Origin: Arthrobacter sp. UKPF54-2
GTDB taxonomy: Bacteria; Actinomycetota; Actinomycetes; Actinomycetales; Micrococcaceae
Direction: 5' to 3'
Assembly: GCF_007858535.1 (NCBI RefSeq)
Contig: NZ_CP040174.1
Location: 3,224,001-3,288,000 of the forward strand
DNA length: 64,000 nucleotides
The position numbers and the translations under genes were made by a program. How positions within the stretch are numbered: position 1 is the first letter of the stretch; each line of letters begins with the position of its first letter. This document shows, one piece after another, positions 7,559 through 18,100 of the stretch. The notes below the pieces were generated by a model. It worked only from the letters and a program-made list of their open reading frames with translations, did no database searches and was not told where the DNA came from.

Positions 7559-10264
7559 CTAACTGCGCATCGCCCGTCTGGCGGTGTCGGTGCGCTGGGC
7601 GGCGTTGGCGATCCGGACGTCCGCGGCCAGGATCACGGCGCCGTCGGGACCGGCCAGGACCGGGTTGAACTCCACCAGGACGATCTCCGGGTGGTTGTCT
7701 TTGAGCCGGGTCAGCCGGGCCGCGAGGTCCTCGAGCGCGGCGGCGTCGACGGCGGGCAGGCCCTGGTAGCCGAAAAGTTTGCGCGCGGCGCGTGGGGCCC
7801 GGATGAAGTCGTGGACGTCCGAGCCGGAGAGCGGCGGGACCCGGTGGGCCCAGTCATCAAGCAGGTTCACCGCGTCCCCGGCCAGCCCGAAGGAGACCAC
7901 GGGTCCCAGCAGCGGGTCCTCGATGGCGCGGAATGTGCAGGCCTGCCCCACCGGGGCCATCGACTGCACCTCCAGGGCCGGCGAACCGTAGCGCTGCAGC
8001 GACTTGCGCATCTGGACGATGTTGCGCCGCAGCGAATCGGCGTCCTGGATGTCCAGGCGGACCCCGCCGAGGTCCAGCCGGTGCCGCAGCGCCGGGTCGG
8101 TGGTCTTCAGCGCCACCGGCCAGCCGAGCCGGTCGGCGGCGGCAACGGCGTCGTCCTCGCTCTCGAAGCCCTCGGAGGGCAGCACCCGGATGCCGTAGAA
8201 GCCCAGCAGCTTGGCGGCCGCTGCCGGATCCAGCCGGACCAGCTGCTCGCCGCCGACGGGCCGGAGCAGTTCCTCCAGGTCCTCGTGGGCGCCGTCCGGG
8301 TCGCAGCCTTCGGGCTCGACGAACAGGCCCTGGTCGCGGACCACCCACTGGGAGTAACGCACCACCGCGGCGAGGGCGGCGACGGCGGCGCCCGGGTTGG
8401 AGTAGCAGGGCACCCCGGCGGCGGCCTCGGCGCCGTCGTCCTCCGCGGCCCCCACCATACCCTCGACGTAGATGGACGGGTCCAGCAGGCCGGTGAACGC
8501 CGCCACCACCGGTTTGCCGGCAGCGGCCGAGCACTCCGCCAGCACCGCGCCGATCTTCTCCACGGTGAGCCCGCGGGCCGGCAGCAGGGCCACCACCACC
8601 GCGTGGACCGAGTCGAGGGTCAGCGTCTCCTGGAGGCTGCGCCGCAGCGCCGGCAGCGCCCGGGACATGCCGGTGTCCAGGTCGACGTCGGCGACGATGC
8701 GCTGCACACCGAGTCCGGCGGCGGCGGCGTTGTCCGCCACCACCTTGCCGAGCGCCCCGGAGTTGCTGAACACGGCGATGCCCGGCCCCTGGGGCAGCGG
8801 CTGGCTGGAGACAATCTGGGCAACGTCCATCAGCTGCTCGATGGTTCCCACCCGGATCACGCCGGCCTGGCGCATCATGGCATCCAGGGCTTCGGGCGGC
8901 GCCTGGGTGGTGCGCACGGCGTGGCCCGGCGGCAGGTTCAGGCCCATGGCGTCGGATTTGGCCACGATCACCGGCTTGGTCCGCGCGAGCCGCCGGGCCA
9001 GCCGGGAGAACTTGCGCGGGTTGCCGATGGATTCGAGGTACAACCCGACCGCGGTGGTGTCGGCGTCGTCCTCCCAGAACTGCATCATGTCGTTGCCGGA
9101 CACATCGGCGCGGTTGCCGGCGGAGAGGAAGGTGGAGATTCCCACCCGGCGCCGGCTGGAGGCGGCGTAGAGCGAGACGCCGATCGCCGCGGACTGGCTG
9201 AACAGGCCGAGGCCGCCGCGGCGGGCGAGCGAGGGCGCCATCGAGGCGTTGAGGGACACGGCGGGGTTGGTGTTGACGATCCCGAGCGAGGCGGGGCCGA
9301 TCACACGCATGCCGTTGGCGCGGGCTTGGCGGACCAGCTCGCGCTGCCGGGCGAGGCCGCGTTCGCCGTCGTCCGCGTAGCCGGCGGTGGCCACCACAAT
9401 TCCCTTGACCCCGGCGTCGGCGCACTCCTGGACCACCTTGGGGACCTCGTCGTACGGGACGGCGATGATGGCGAGCTTGACCGGGCCGGGGACGTCGGAG
9501 AGTTTGGCGAAGGACAGCATGCCGGCCAGTTCGAGGGCCTCGGGATTGATCGCGTAGACCGGGCCGGTGAAATGGCCCTCGATGATGTGCTCCAGCAGCT
9601 GGTAGCCCACGGTGCCACATTTGCGGCTGGCCCCGATCACGGCCACGGAATCCGGCGCGAGCAGTTCCTGGATGCTGCGGGCCTCGGCGCGGTGTTCGCG
9701 GGACTCCATCACGGCGCGGGACTTGTCCGTGGGGTCGATGTTGAACTCGAGGCTGACGACGCCGTCGTCGAAGTGCCGTTTCACGTCGTAGCCGGCGTCG
9801 GAGAAGACCATCAGCATTTTCCGGTTTTCGGGGAGAACCTCGGCGCTGAACTTGCGGATCCCGTTCTCCCTGGCCGCGGCTGCGAGGTGTTCGAGCAGGA
9901 TCGAACCGATGCCGCGGCCCTGGTGTGCGTCGGCGATGTTGAAGGCCACCTCGGCCTCCTCCGGGTCATCGAGCCGGTCGTAGCGGCCGATGCCGATGAT
10001 GTCGCCGCCGATGGTGATCACGAGGGCCACCCGGTCCCTATAGTCGACCTCGGTGAAGCGTTTGAGTTCCTTGGCGGAGAGCTTGGACTTGAAGGCGAAG
10101 AAGCGCATGTAGATGGACTTCTGCGACTGGCCCACGTGGAAGGCCTGCACGGCGTCAGCGTCGGCGGGGTGGATGGGGCGCAGGTGCGCGGTGCCGCCGT
10201 CGCGCAGCACGACATCGGCTTCCCAATGTTCCGGATATACGCCGTCCGCGGGCTGATCCACCAT
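7559..10264 (-). CDS. GNAT acetyltransferase fused to ADP-forming acyl-CoA synthetase-like domain (Pat-type protein lysine acetyltransferase)
   Basis: This 901-residue fusion starts with a GNAT domain (about residues 15-175) whose acetyl-CoA loop QGRGIG is at 115-120. A CoA-binding Rossmann domain follows (VAVIGASRKCGTVG, about 208-221), then succinyl-CoA-ligase-like domains and a C-terminal ATP-grasp domain (LALKTTD-like and LGGVRLDI motifs, about 690-790). Such fusions are the Pat enzymes that acetylate lysines of metabolic enzymes, notably acetyl-CoA synthetase. Here the GNAT part is N-terminal, the order seen in Streptomyces, whereas enterobacterial Pat has it at the C-terminus. The synthetase part may be a sensor rather than an enzyme. 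The gene is divergent from parC with only 67 bases between starts. Confidence 0.85.
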   Translation of the reverse strand: MVDQPADGVYPEHWEADVVLRDGGTAHLRPIHPADADAVQAFHVGQSQKSIYMRFFAFKSKLSAKELKRFTEVDYRDRVALVITIGGDIIGIGRYDRLDDPEEAEVAFNIADAHQGRGIGSILLEHLAAAARENGIRKFSAEVLPENRKMLMVFSDAGYDVKRHFDDGVVSLEFNIDPTDKSRAVMESREHRAEARSIQELLAPDSVAVIGASRKCGTVGYQLLEHIIEGHFTGPVYAINPEALELAGMLSFAKLSDVPGPVKLAIIAVPYDEVPKVVQECADAGVKGIVVATAGYADDGERGLARQRELVRQARANGMRVIGPASLGIVNTNPAVSLNASMAPSLARRGGLGLFSQSAAIGVSLYAASSRRRVGISTFLSAGNRADVSGNDMMQFWEDDADTTAVGLYLESIGNPRKFSRLARRLARTKPVIVAKSDAMGLNLPPGHAVRTTQAPPEALDAMMRQAGVIRVGTIEQLMDVAQIVSSQPLPQGPGIAVFSNSGALGKVVADNAAAAGLGVQRIVADVDLDTGMSRALPALRRSLQETLTLDSVHAVVVALLPARGLTVEKIGAVLAECSAAAGKPVVAAFTGLLDPSIYVEGMVGAAEDDGAEAAAGVPCYSNPGAAVAALAAVVRYSQWVVRDQGLFVEPEGCDPDGAHEDLEELLRPVGGEQLVRLDPAAAAKLLGFYGIRVLPSEGFESEDDAVAAADRLGWPVALKTTDPALRHRLDLGGVRLDIQDADSLRRNIVQMRKSLQRYGSPALEVQSMAPVGQACTFRAIEDPLLGPVVSFGLAGDAVNLLDDWAHRVPPLSGSDVHDFIRAPRAARKLFGYQGLPAVDAAALEDLAARLTRLKDNHPEIVLVEFNPVLAGPDGAVILAADVRIANAAQRTDTARRAMRS

Positions 10265-10331
10265 AGGCTTAGCCTAGCCATAAACTTTTGCAGTACCCGT
10301 TCAGCACCCCGTAGAAGGACCCACCCGCCTC

Positions 10332-12848
10332 ATGGCACGCCGCCAAACCACGCCCCCGGCAGGGGAAACCCCGGACTTCGTCGAGAACATCGTCGACATC
10401 GATGTCACTTCCGAAATGGAAGGCTCGTTCCTGGAGTACGCCTACTCGGTCATCTACTCCCGGGCGCTGCCCGATGCCAGGGACGGCCTCAAGCCCGTGC
10501 AACGGCGCATCCTGTACATGATGAGCGAGATGGGCCTGCGCCCGGACCGCGGCCACGTCAAGAGCGCCCGTGTGGTGGGCGAGGTGATGGGCAAGCTGCA
10601 CCCGCACGGCGACACCGCCATCTACGACGCCATGGTCCGGATGGCGCAGGACTTCTCCCTGCGGCTGCCGCTGATCGACGGCCACGGCAACTTCGGCTCG
10701 CTCGACGACGGCCCCGCAGCCCCGCGGTACACCGAGGCCCGGCTGGCGGCGGCGGCGCTGACCCTGACCGACCACCTCGATGAAGACGTGGTGGACTTCG
10801 TCCCCAACTACGACAACCAGCTCACCCAGCCGGATGTGCTTCCGGCCGCGTTCCCGAACCTCCTGGTCAACGGCGCCACCGGCATCGCCGTCGGCATGGC
10901 CACCAACATGGCCCCGCACAACCTCGCCGAGGTGGTGGCGGCGGCCCGGCACCTGATCGCGCACCCGGACGCCTCGCTCGAGGACATCATGAAGTTCGTC
11001 CCGGGCCCGGACCTGCCCACCGGCGGCCGGATCGTGGGGCTGGACGGCATCCGCGACGCCTACGCCACCGGCCGCGGCTCGTTCAAGACCCACGCCAAGG
11101 TCGACGTCGAACAGCTCTCGGCGCGCCGCACCGGCCTGGTGGTCACCGAGCTGCCGTACATGGTGGGCCCGGAGAAGGTGATCGAGAAGATCAAGGACGC
11201 GGTCAACGGCAAGAAGCTGACCGGCATCAGCGACATCGTGGACCTGACCGACCGGAAGCACGGCCTGCGGCTGGTGATCGAGCTGAAGAACGGTTTCAAC
11301 CCGAACGCGGTGCTGCAGCAGCTCTACCGGTTCACGCCGATGGAGGACTCCTTCGGCATCAACAACGTCACGCTCGTCGACGGGCAGCCGCAGACCCTGG
11401 GCCTGCTCGAGCTGCTCTCCGTCTACGTGAACCACCGGATCAACGTGGTGCGCCGCCGTACCTCCTTCCGGCTGGGTAAAAAGAAGGACCGCCTGCACCT
11501 GGTCGAGGGCATGCTCGTCGCGATCGTGGACATCGACGAGGTCATCCAGATCATCCGGTCCTCGGACGAATCGGCCGAGGCCCGCACCCGGCTGATGTCC
11601 ATCTACGACCTCACCGAAATCCAGGCCAACTACATCCTGGAACTGCGGCTGCGGCAGCTGACCAAGTACTCCCGGATCGAACTCGAGAAGGAACAGGAGG
11701 AGCTGCGCCGCGAAATCGCCGAGCTGCAGGCCATCCTGGACTCCCCCGAGCTGCTGCGCGCGCTGGTCTCCGATGAGCTCGGCGAACTCGCGGACAAGTA
11801 CGGCACTCCGCGCCGGACGGTGCTGCTCGAATCCGAGGCCGTCTCCCCCACGATGGCCGCCGCCCTCGCCGCGCCCGGTGCCAAGGGCAAGGCTGCCCCG
11901 CTGGCCCTGGAGATCGCGGACGACCCCTGCTGGGCCATCCTGACCGCGTCCGGCCAGATCGCCCGCACCGCGAACCAGGACAGCCTGGCCGAGTCCGGTC
12001 CGCGGACCAAGCACGACGTGTTCCGTTCCGTGGTCAAGACCTCCGCGCGCGGCGAGATCGCCGCGGTCACCTCCCAGGGCCGGATGCTGCGGCTCCAGGT
12101 GATGGACATGCCCGTGCTGCCGCCCACCTCCGGCACGCCCAACATGGCCGGCGGCGTTCCGGCCAAGGACTTCATCACGCTGCTCAAGGGCGAATCTTTG
12201 GTGGCGTTCGCCCCGCTGGACCAGGTCCTGGCCATCGGCACGGCGCAGGGTGTGGTCAAGCGCGTCCAGCCGGACTACCCGCTGAACCGTGAGGATTGGG
12301 AAGTGATCGCCCTCAAGGACAAGGACACCGTGGTGGGCGTCGAGCCGGCCGCCGGCGACGACGTCGAGCTGGTCTTCGTGACCCGCCAGGCCCAGCTGCT
12401 GCACTTCAGCGCCTCCGCAGTCCGGCCGCAGGGCCGCACCGCCGGGGGCATGGCCGGGATCAAGCTCGCCGCCGGGGACCGGGTGCTGCACTTCGGCACC
12501 GCCCGCTCCACCGACGACGCCGCCGTCGTGGTCACGATCGCCGGGACGGAGGGCGCGCTGCCGGGCACCGCGCCGGGCGCCGCGAAGGTCACCGCGCTGG
12601 CCGAGTACCCCGCCAAGGGCCGCGGCACCGCCGGCGTCCGCGCGCACCGTTTCCTCAAGGGCGAGGACACCCTGCTCCTCGCCTGGGCCGGCCACGGCCC
12701 GGCGAAGGCATCCTCGCTGGCCGGGGTGGCCCGCTCACTCCCGGGCGAGCACGGCCGCCGCGACGGCTCCGGCATCCCGCTCTCCCAGGCCATCGACGCG
12801 ATCGGCCCGAGCATGGCCTGGGCTGAGGACGGCGCGGCGGAGGGGTAG
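10332..12848 (+). CDS. parC: DNA topoisomerase IV subunit A (second GyrA-like subunit)
   Basis: This 838-residue type IIA topoisomerase A subunit cuts and passes DNA with its ParE partner. The catalytic Tyr is Y133 in APRYTEARL, and the quinolone-determining segment [10 protein letters not shown] has Thr95 and Asp99 where E. coli GyrA has Ser83 and Asp87. A coiled-coil segment (about residues 440-480) and a beta-pinwheel C-terminal domain follow. I do not see the GyrA box (QRRGGKG type) that marks true gyrase, so it is more likely the decatenating enzyme or a GyrA paralogue. The matching B subunit lies about 10 kb away on the other strand. The ATG at 10332 gives the N-terminal MARRQTTPP typical of this branch. 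Confidence 0.9.
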   Translation: MARRQTTPPAGETPDFVENIVDIDVTSEMEGSFLEYAYSVIYSRALPDARDGLKPVQRRILYMMSEMGLRPDRGHVKSARVVGEVMGKLHPHGDTAIYDAMVRMAQDFSLRLPLIDGHGNFGSLDDGPAAPRYTEARLAAAALTLTDHLDEDVVDFVPNYDNQLTQPDVLPAAFPNLLVNGATGIAVGMATNMAPHNLAEVVAAARHLIAHPDASLEDIMKFVPGPDLPTGGRIVGLDGIRDAYATGRGSFKTHAKVDVEQLSARRTGLVVTELPYMVGPEKVIEKIKDAVNGKKLTGISDIVDLTDRKHGLRLVIELKNGFNPNAVLQQLYRFTPMEDSFGINNVTLVDGQPQTLGLLELLSVYVNHRINVVRRRTSFRLGKKKDRLHLVEGMLVAIVDIDEVIQIIRSSDESAEARTRLMSIYDLTEIQANYILELRLRQLTKYSRIELEKEQEELRREIAELQAILDSPELLRALVSDELGELADKYGTPRRTVLLESEAVSPTMAAALAAPGAKGKAAPLALEIADDPCWAILTASGQIARTANQDSLAESGPRTKHDVFRSVVKTSARGEIAAVTSQGRMLRLQVMDMPVLPPTSGTPNMAGGVPAKDFITLLKGESLVAFAPLDQVLAIGTAQGVVKRVQPDYPLNREDWEVIALKDKDTVVGVEPAAGDDVELVFVTRQAQLLHFSASAVRPQGRTAGGMAGIKLAAGDRVLHFGTARSTDDAAVVVTIAGTEGALPGTAPGAAKVTALAEYPAKGRGTAGVRAHRFLKGEDTLLLAWAGHGPAKASSLAGVARSLPGEHGRRDGSGIPLSQAIDAIGPSMAWAEDGAAEG

Positions 12849-12909
12849 GGCCGGGCCCGTTCCGGTCATCCGGTATCCGTGCGGGGCCACCGCAAGCGGC
12901 CAGGTCCGC

Positions 12910-12967
12910 CCATTCGCCTCAGATGGCCGCTAACTTGCCCGGCTGAGCGGCCATCTCTGGCAAATGG
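12910..12967. repeat. Imperfect 58-bp palindrome, REP-like copy 1
   Basis: Two arms face each other: the inner stem AGATGGCCGCT (12921-12931) pairs perfectly with AGCGGCCATCT (12946-12956) around a 14-base loop. After a 2-base mismatch GCC pairs with GGC, and after a 1-base mismatch CCATT pairs with AATGG. Each arm is a copy of the 17-mer TTAGCCAGAGATGGCCG (left 14/17, right 16/17). A second pair of the same 17-mer occurs near 47.1 kb. It lies after parC and before a convergent VOC gene, so it may also end transcripts. Confidence 0.7.
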
Positions 12968-13107
12968 CCGTGGTGGCAACGATCGACCCCGTGTCGGCGC
13001 GATCTTTTGGATGGCACGAAGGGCCGTGACAGCGAACCCCAGAGTCTTTGGGCCCGCGGCTGATCCCGGGCCGCCGCCTGCGGCCGCCCGGGTCTGCCGC
13101 GGGGAAG

Positions 13108-13491
13108 CTACATCCCCGAGTTGATGTTCAGGATGTTGCCCTCGCTGTCCAGGAACCACGCTGCGGAGCTTCCGTCCGGCAGGGTGGCGATGCCGTCTTC
13201 GGTCTTCAGGCCCGGGAAGTCGTAGTCCTCGAATACGACCCCGGCCGCGCGGAGCTCGGCGACGGTGGCCGGCAGGTCGGTGACCGTCCAGCCCATCTGG
13301 GTGTTCTTGGCCGATCCGGCGTTGGACGTCTGGTAGACCAGGAATCTGGTGCCGGCGCCGCACGTGTACATCAAGTTGTCCTCGGCATCCGGGTTATCGG
13401 GTTCGAGTCCGAGCTTGTCGCGGTAGAAACCGCGCGCCCGGGCGAGGTCCGCGGCCGGCAATACGGCGCCGACCGGCTGGTCTTTGAGCAT
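13108..13491 (-). CDS. VOC family protein (glyoxalase/bleomycin-resistance fold)
   Basis: This 127-residue single-domain protein of the vicinal oxygen chelate superfamily shows the paired beta-alpha-beta modules: GAVLPAADLARARGFYRDKLGLEP in the first half and MGWTVTDLPATVAELRAAGVVFED in the second, with a C-terminal strand GNILNIN. Members bind metals and act as lyases, dioxygenases or antibiotic-binding proteins. The usual His/Glu metal ligands are not evident here: the first strand has Ala/Val instead of His, so it may bind small molecules without catalysis. It starts with ATG and is divergent from the DinB gene. The substrate is unknown. Confidence 0.8.
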   Translation of the reverse strand: MLKDQPVGAVLPAADLARARGFYRDKLGLEPDNPDAEDNLMYTCGAGTRFLVYQTSNAGSAKNTQMGWTVTDLPATVAELRAAGVVFEDYDFPGLKTEDGIATLPDGSSAAWFLDSEGNILNINSGM

Positions 13492-13555
13492 GGCTATGTC
13501 CCTTTCCAGGCCCTTCCCCCGGAACGCATCCTACTCCTTCCCTTAGACTGCAGAC

Positions 13556-14074
13556 ATGCCTATCGTGCCCGATCAAAAAGACTGGACCTGGGTGCTCACC
13601 CGGCCGTGCCCCGAGTGCGGTTTTGAGATCTCCGCCTGCACTCCGGCCACGACGCCGGGAAAGCTCGCCAACATGCTGCCGCGCTGGCGCGCCGTGCTGC
13701 GGCGGCCGGACGCAGCGGTCCGTCCGGACGAGGACACCTGGTCGCCGCTGGAGTACGCCTGCCATGTCCGGGACGTGTTCACGCTCTTCGACCACCGCCT
13801 CGACCTCATGCTCACCGAGGACGACGCCCGCTTCGAGGACTGGGACCAGGACCGGACCGCGCTCGAGCAGGACTACGCCGGCTCCGACCCGGCCGAGGTC
13901 AGTGCAGCCTTGACGGCCGAGGGCGAACAGATCGCCGCGTCCTTTGGCCGCGTCCCGGAGCAGGACTGGGCGCGCAAGGGCACCCGCAGCAACGGCTCCG
14001 AGTTCACCGTGCTGACGTTCTCGCAGTACTTCCTGCACGACGTTGTGCACCACCTCCACGATGTGGATGGGTAG
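13556..14074 (+). CDS. DinB family protein
   Basis: This 172-residue protein fits the DinB/DUF664-like four-helix bundle family. Metal-ligand-type histidines occur in ACHVRDVFTLFDHRL (about residues 68-84) and near the end in QYFLHDVVHHLHDVDG, consistent with a three-His metal site. The N-terminal CPECGFE segment adds a possible second metal-binding spot. Some relatives are thiol-dependent S-transferases that use mycothiol or bacillithiol, which would suit an actinobacterium, but no specific reaction can be claimed. It is monocistronic between two minus-strand genes. Confidence 0.8.
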   Translation: MPIVPDQKDWTWVLTRPCPECGFEISACTPATTPGKLANMLPRWRAVLRRPDAAVRPDEDTWSPLEYACHVRDVFTLFDHRLDLMLTEDDARFEDWDQDRTALEQDYAGSDPAEVSAALTAEGEQIAASFGRVPEQDWARKGTRSNGSEFTVLTFSQYFLHDVVHHLHDVDG

Positions 14075-14101
14075 CGCGTGGACGGATAGGCGCGGGGCTG
14101 C

Positions 14102-15091
14102 CTAGAGTTCCTTGTCCCAGGCCATGCTGCGGTTGACTGCCACGTAGCCCATCTTCGTATACAGATCGAGGGCCCCGGTGGGGTTCTCCGAGTCGACGTC
14201 GAGCGAGGCCTTGTCCATTCCGGCGGCGGCGAAGCGGCGCATGGCGTCGGCCAGCAGCGCCCGGGCGATCCCGCGGCCCCGGAACTCCCGGCGCACCCCC
14301 AGCAGATCCGTGTACCCCTCCTTGAAGCCACGGGCCTCGGCACTGTCGGCGTCGTGGCTGGCAATCTGGTAGCCGGCCACCTGGCCTGTGGACTTCTCCA
14401 CGACGACGGCGCTGAGGTCCGGCCGCGCCTGTGGGTCGTTCACCACGAAGCCCCAGGCCTCCTCGTCGCGGGGCTCGCTGCCCCAGTGGTCGCGGAAGGC
14501 GTCGTTGTGGGCCAGGCGCACGGCCTCGTGCAGGGCCGGCCCGAAGTCCACGAGTTCCAGCCCGTCATCGAGGACCGGTTCCGGGAAGCCCACATCCAGC
14601 GGCCGGTGCATCTCGTTGTAGTAGCGGACGATCCGGTAGCCGCAGTCCTCGAAGAGCGAGCCCTGGTGGGTGTGCTGCTCTTCCATGTAGAGGCGCAGCC
14701 TCGGCACGGCGGTCCCGGCGTCGTCGGCGAAGCGCTGCCGGGTCCGGACCTCCAGCCAGCCCAGGAGCCCGGCTCCGACCCCACGGCCCTGCCACTGGGG
14801 GTCCACGCAGCCGAAGCCGACGGCCTTGTCACCGTCCGGGTTCTTCGTCAGCCTGGCATAGGCCCGCGCGACACCCTGGCTGTCGTACCCGAGGATGCTG
14901 TTGGTCGCCACCGGGTTGGTCCGGGACGCCGTGATCTGGGCCAGGTCCTCGCGCCGCTCAAACCAGACAGGCCGCTCGACGGCGGCTGTCCGGGCAATGA
15001 GGGCTGCCCACTCGTCCAGCTCGGCTTCGCCGGCGGGCCGCCAGTCCAGGCGCGGGTCCAGGCTGCTCTGCGGGTCGGTGCGTGCTGTCAT
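14102..15091 (-). CDS. GNAT family N-acetyltransferase with two GNAT domains
   Basis: This 329-residue protein carries two tandem GNAT domains. The N-terminal one has the acetyl-CoA loop in PQWQGRGVGAGLLGW (about residues 97-111), and the C-terminal one in REFRGRGIARALLADAMRRF (about 265-284). The architecture and length resemble mycothiol synthase MshD, but I do not see enough to assign that enzyme, and Arthrobacter genomes hold several double-GNAT proteins. It converges on the DinB gene and is followed by the cyd block on the same strand 20 bases further on, although the spacing upstream of it makes cotranscription with cydDC possible. Confidence 0.8.
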   Translation of the reverse strand: MTARTDPQSSLDPRLDWRPAGEAELDEWAALIARTAAVERPVWFERREDLAQITASRTNPVATNSILGYDSQGVARAYARLTKNPDGDKAVGFGCVDPQWQGRGVGAGLLGWLEVRTRQRFADDAGTAVPRLRLYMEEQHTHQGSLFEDCGYRIVRYYNEMHRPLDVGFPEPVLDDGLELVDFGPALHEAVRLAHNDAFRDHWGSEPRDEEAWGFVVNDPQARPDLSAVVVEKSTGQVAGYQIASHDADSAEARGFKEGYTDLLGVRREFRGRGIARALLADAMRRFAAAGMDKASLDVDSENPTGALDLYTKMGYVAVNRSMAWDKEL

Positions 15092-15112
15092 GGCTACAGG
15101 CTAACGGCGCCC

Positions 15113-18100
15113 CTACCCGCGCGCCAGCAGCGGCTCGGCCTGCGCCACTGCCTGATCGAGGTCAAGCAGGCCATCGTCCGGGCTGACGTCCTCCGGGTTG
15201 TGCGTCACCAGGACCACGGTGCGGCCGGCCAGCCCGCGGCGCAGTTCGCCCAGCATCGCCCGGCCGGCCTCCGCGTCCAAGTGGGCCGTGGGTTCGTCGA
15301 GCAGTATGACATCCGCGCCGGTCAGGAGCGTTCGCGCCACGGCCAAGCGCTGCCTCTCCCCGCCGCTGAGAAAGGCGCCGCCCGGGCCGATGGGGGTGTC
15401 CAGGCCGCCGTCGAGCCCTCTCAGCAGCGGCTCGAGGCCAACGGCGGACAACGCCTCGGCCAGTCGCCGCTCAAGCTCCGCGGCCCTGGCCGCCGCCGGG
15501 AGTTCCCCTTCCGGAAGTCCCAGCATCAGGTTCCCCCGGATGGTCGAGTCGAACAGGTGTGCTTCCTGCGGGCACCAGGCGGCGCGGCCGGTGACGAGCA
15601 GCTGACCCTGCGCCGCCGGCAGGAAGCCGAGCATGGTGGCCAGCAGGGTGGACTTGCCGGACCCGGAGGCGCCCGTCACCGCGAGCCAGCGGCCGGGTTC
15701 GGCGCTGGCGGACAGGCCGCTGAAAACCCGTCCGCCGCCCGGCCACGCCGCCGCCAGGTTCTTCAATTCCACGCCGGGCCGTCCGCCGGGCCGTGCGGCC
15801 GGCGGCACGGCACCGGCCGCTTCCGTTTCCTCCACCGCGAGGACCCCGGAGGCACTGATGCGCCGCAGCACGGACCGCAGCGCCGGGTACTGCCGGACCG
15901 CCGTCGTGATGGCGGCGTACGGCTCCACCAGCGCCAGCTGCAGCAGCACGACGACGGCGACGGTCGCCGGTTCCGCGGCGCCGCGAAGGACCAGGGGCGC
16001 GGCGAGGACGGCGCTGGCCAGCGCGGCGGCCCCGCAGGCCAGGACGGTGAGCCCCTGCCCGAGGCCTTCGGCGAGGGCGGACCGCTGCGACGCGGCCGTC
16101 GCGGCCCGGTCGGCCCGGCGGATGGCGGCCAGGACCGGGGTGCCGACGCCGTTCGCGTGCAGCTCGGCGCGGGCGTCCAGGGCGGCGGCGACGCGGCGCA
16201 GCACCCCGGAGCGCAGTTGTTGTTCGGCGCGGGCGGACATCCGGTCCGCGAGCAGCGCCAGGGCCGGGGCGGCGGCGAGGCTGACGGCGGCGCCGGCCAC
16301 AACGGCCGGCAGGGCTGCCGGCAGGAGCAGCCCGATCCCCGCGGCGGCGGCCGCCCCGGCGGCCAGGGCCGTCAGCGGCGGCAGGACCACGCGCGGCAGC
16401 AGCTCCCGGACGGTGTCAACGTCGTCCACGACGGCGCCCAGGACGTTGCCGCCCTGGAGCAGCCGGCGCAGCGACAGCGCCCGCCGGCTCAGCGACTCCC
16501 ACAGCCGGCCGCGGAGCCGTGTCAGCGCGGTGAAGACGGCGTCGTGCAGGAGCAGCCGTTCGGCATACCGCAGGGCGGCCCGGCCGACGCCGAAGAAGCG
16601 CACCCCCACGATGGCGGTCAGCAGGTACAGGATGGGCGGCTGCTCACTGGCGCGGATGATGAGCCAGCCGGAGAGCCCGGCGAGGGCGACGGCGAACAGC
16701 GCGGCCAGGACGCCGACGGCGCCGGCGGCCGCAAATTTCCCGGCGACCGGCGCCAGCAGCCGGCGCAGCTGGGATGCCGCCGTTCCGGCCCCGGCGGCGT
16801 TGTCCGCCGGGTCAACGGCGCCGGAGGGTTCGTCGTCGGTGGGTTCTGCGCCACAGGGGGCGGCAGGAGTGGGGGATGGATGTGCGGGGGCGGCTTGCCG
16901 GGTGCCGGCGGCCGGGGTGGCGGCGGCCGCCGCCGCGGCGCCGCGGGGGCCTACGGCCACCATCCGGTCCGCGAGTTCCCGGGTTTGCCGGTCGTGGGCG
17001 ACCAGCAGCACGGTGGCTTTCCCCCGCAGCCCGGCGATGCTGCGGCTGACCGCGTCGGCCGAGGCCCGGTCCAGGTGGGCGGTGGGTTCGTCCAGGAGCA
17101 GCACCGTGGCGCCGGCCGTGATCCGGGCCAGCCCGCGGGCCACGGCCACGCGGCGCAGCTCCCCCGGGCTGAGCTCGGCGGGGTGCTTCGCGGCAAGATG
17201 GTCCGCCGCGCAGGCGGCGAGGCAGCGCCTGGCTTCGGCAGTGGCTTCGGGGCTGGCCTGCGCCGGCGTCCGGCCCGGGTCGTCGCCCAGGTAGAGCAGG
17301 ATTTCGTCCAGCACGGTGGGCTCCACCATAACGGGGTGCTGCGGCACCCAGGCAACATCCGCCGTCGTGAATCCTTCCAGCTCACCGGTCAGCTCCGTGC
17401 CGGCGCCGGATCCGATGGTGCCGGCCAGCACACCGAGCACGGTGCTTTTTCCCGCCCCGCTCGGGCCGTCCAGGGCGGCAATCTCCCCGGGAGCCGCGGT
17501 GAAGCTCAGCGGGCCGACGGCGGCGTCCGCGCGCCCGGAGTAGCGCACCGCCAACTCCCTGACGGTAATAGCCGGCGGGCCGGCAGGGGCCAGCCCGGCA
17601 GGGGCCCGGCGGGCGGCCGCGTCCGGGACCAGCGGCACCGGCGCGGCGGCGTCGAGCACCTCGGTGGCGTCGGCCAGCGCGGCGCGGCCCTCGTCGCTGG
17701 CGTGGTGGGCGGTGCCGAGTTCGCGCAGCGGGAGGTAGCAGTCGGGGGCCAGGATCAGGGCCAGCAGCCCGGCCTCGAGCGCCATGTCCCCGTGGACCAG
17801 CCGGACGCCGATGAAAACGGCCACCACGGCGACGGAGATCGTGGCGATGAGTTCCAGGGCCAGCGCCGAGAGGAAGGCGGTGCGCAGGGTCCCCATGGTC
17901 TTGGACCGGTAGTCCTCCGAGATGTCTTCGAGGGCCTTGCGCTGGGCGGCGGCGCGGCCCAGGCCAACGAGCACGGGCAGGCCCTTGGCGAGTTCCAGCA
18001 TGTGGCCGGAGAGCCGGGACAGTGCCGCCTGCGCGTCCCGGACCCGGTCCTCGGTGTAGCGGCCGATCAGGACCATAAACAGCGGCACGAGCGGGACCGT

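Noticed and set aside
10269-12695. 808-residue minus-strand frame opposite parC
   Set aside because: Antisense shadow of parC; no recognisable domain.
13556-14074. Calling the DinB protein a mycothiol S-transferase
   Set aside because: The fold and His pattern fit, but nothing visible distinguishes it from other DinB proteins.
14102-15091. Calling the double-GNAT protein mycothiol synthase MshD
   Set aside because: The two-domain architecture matches but MshD-specific residues could not be recognised, and such paralogues are frequent.
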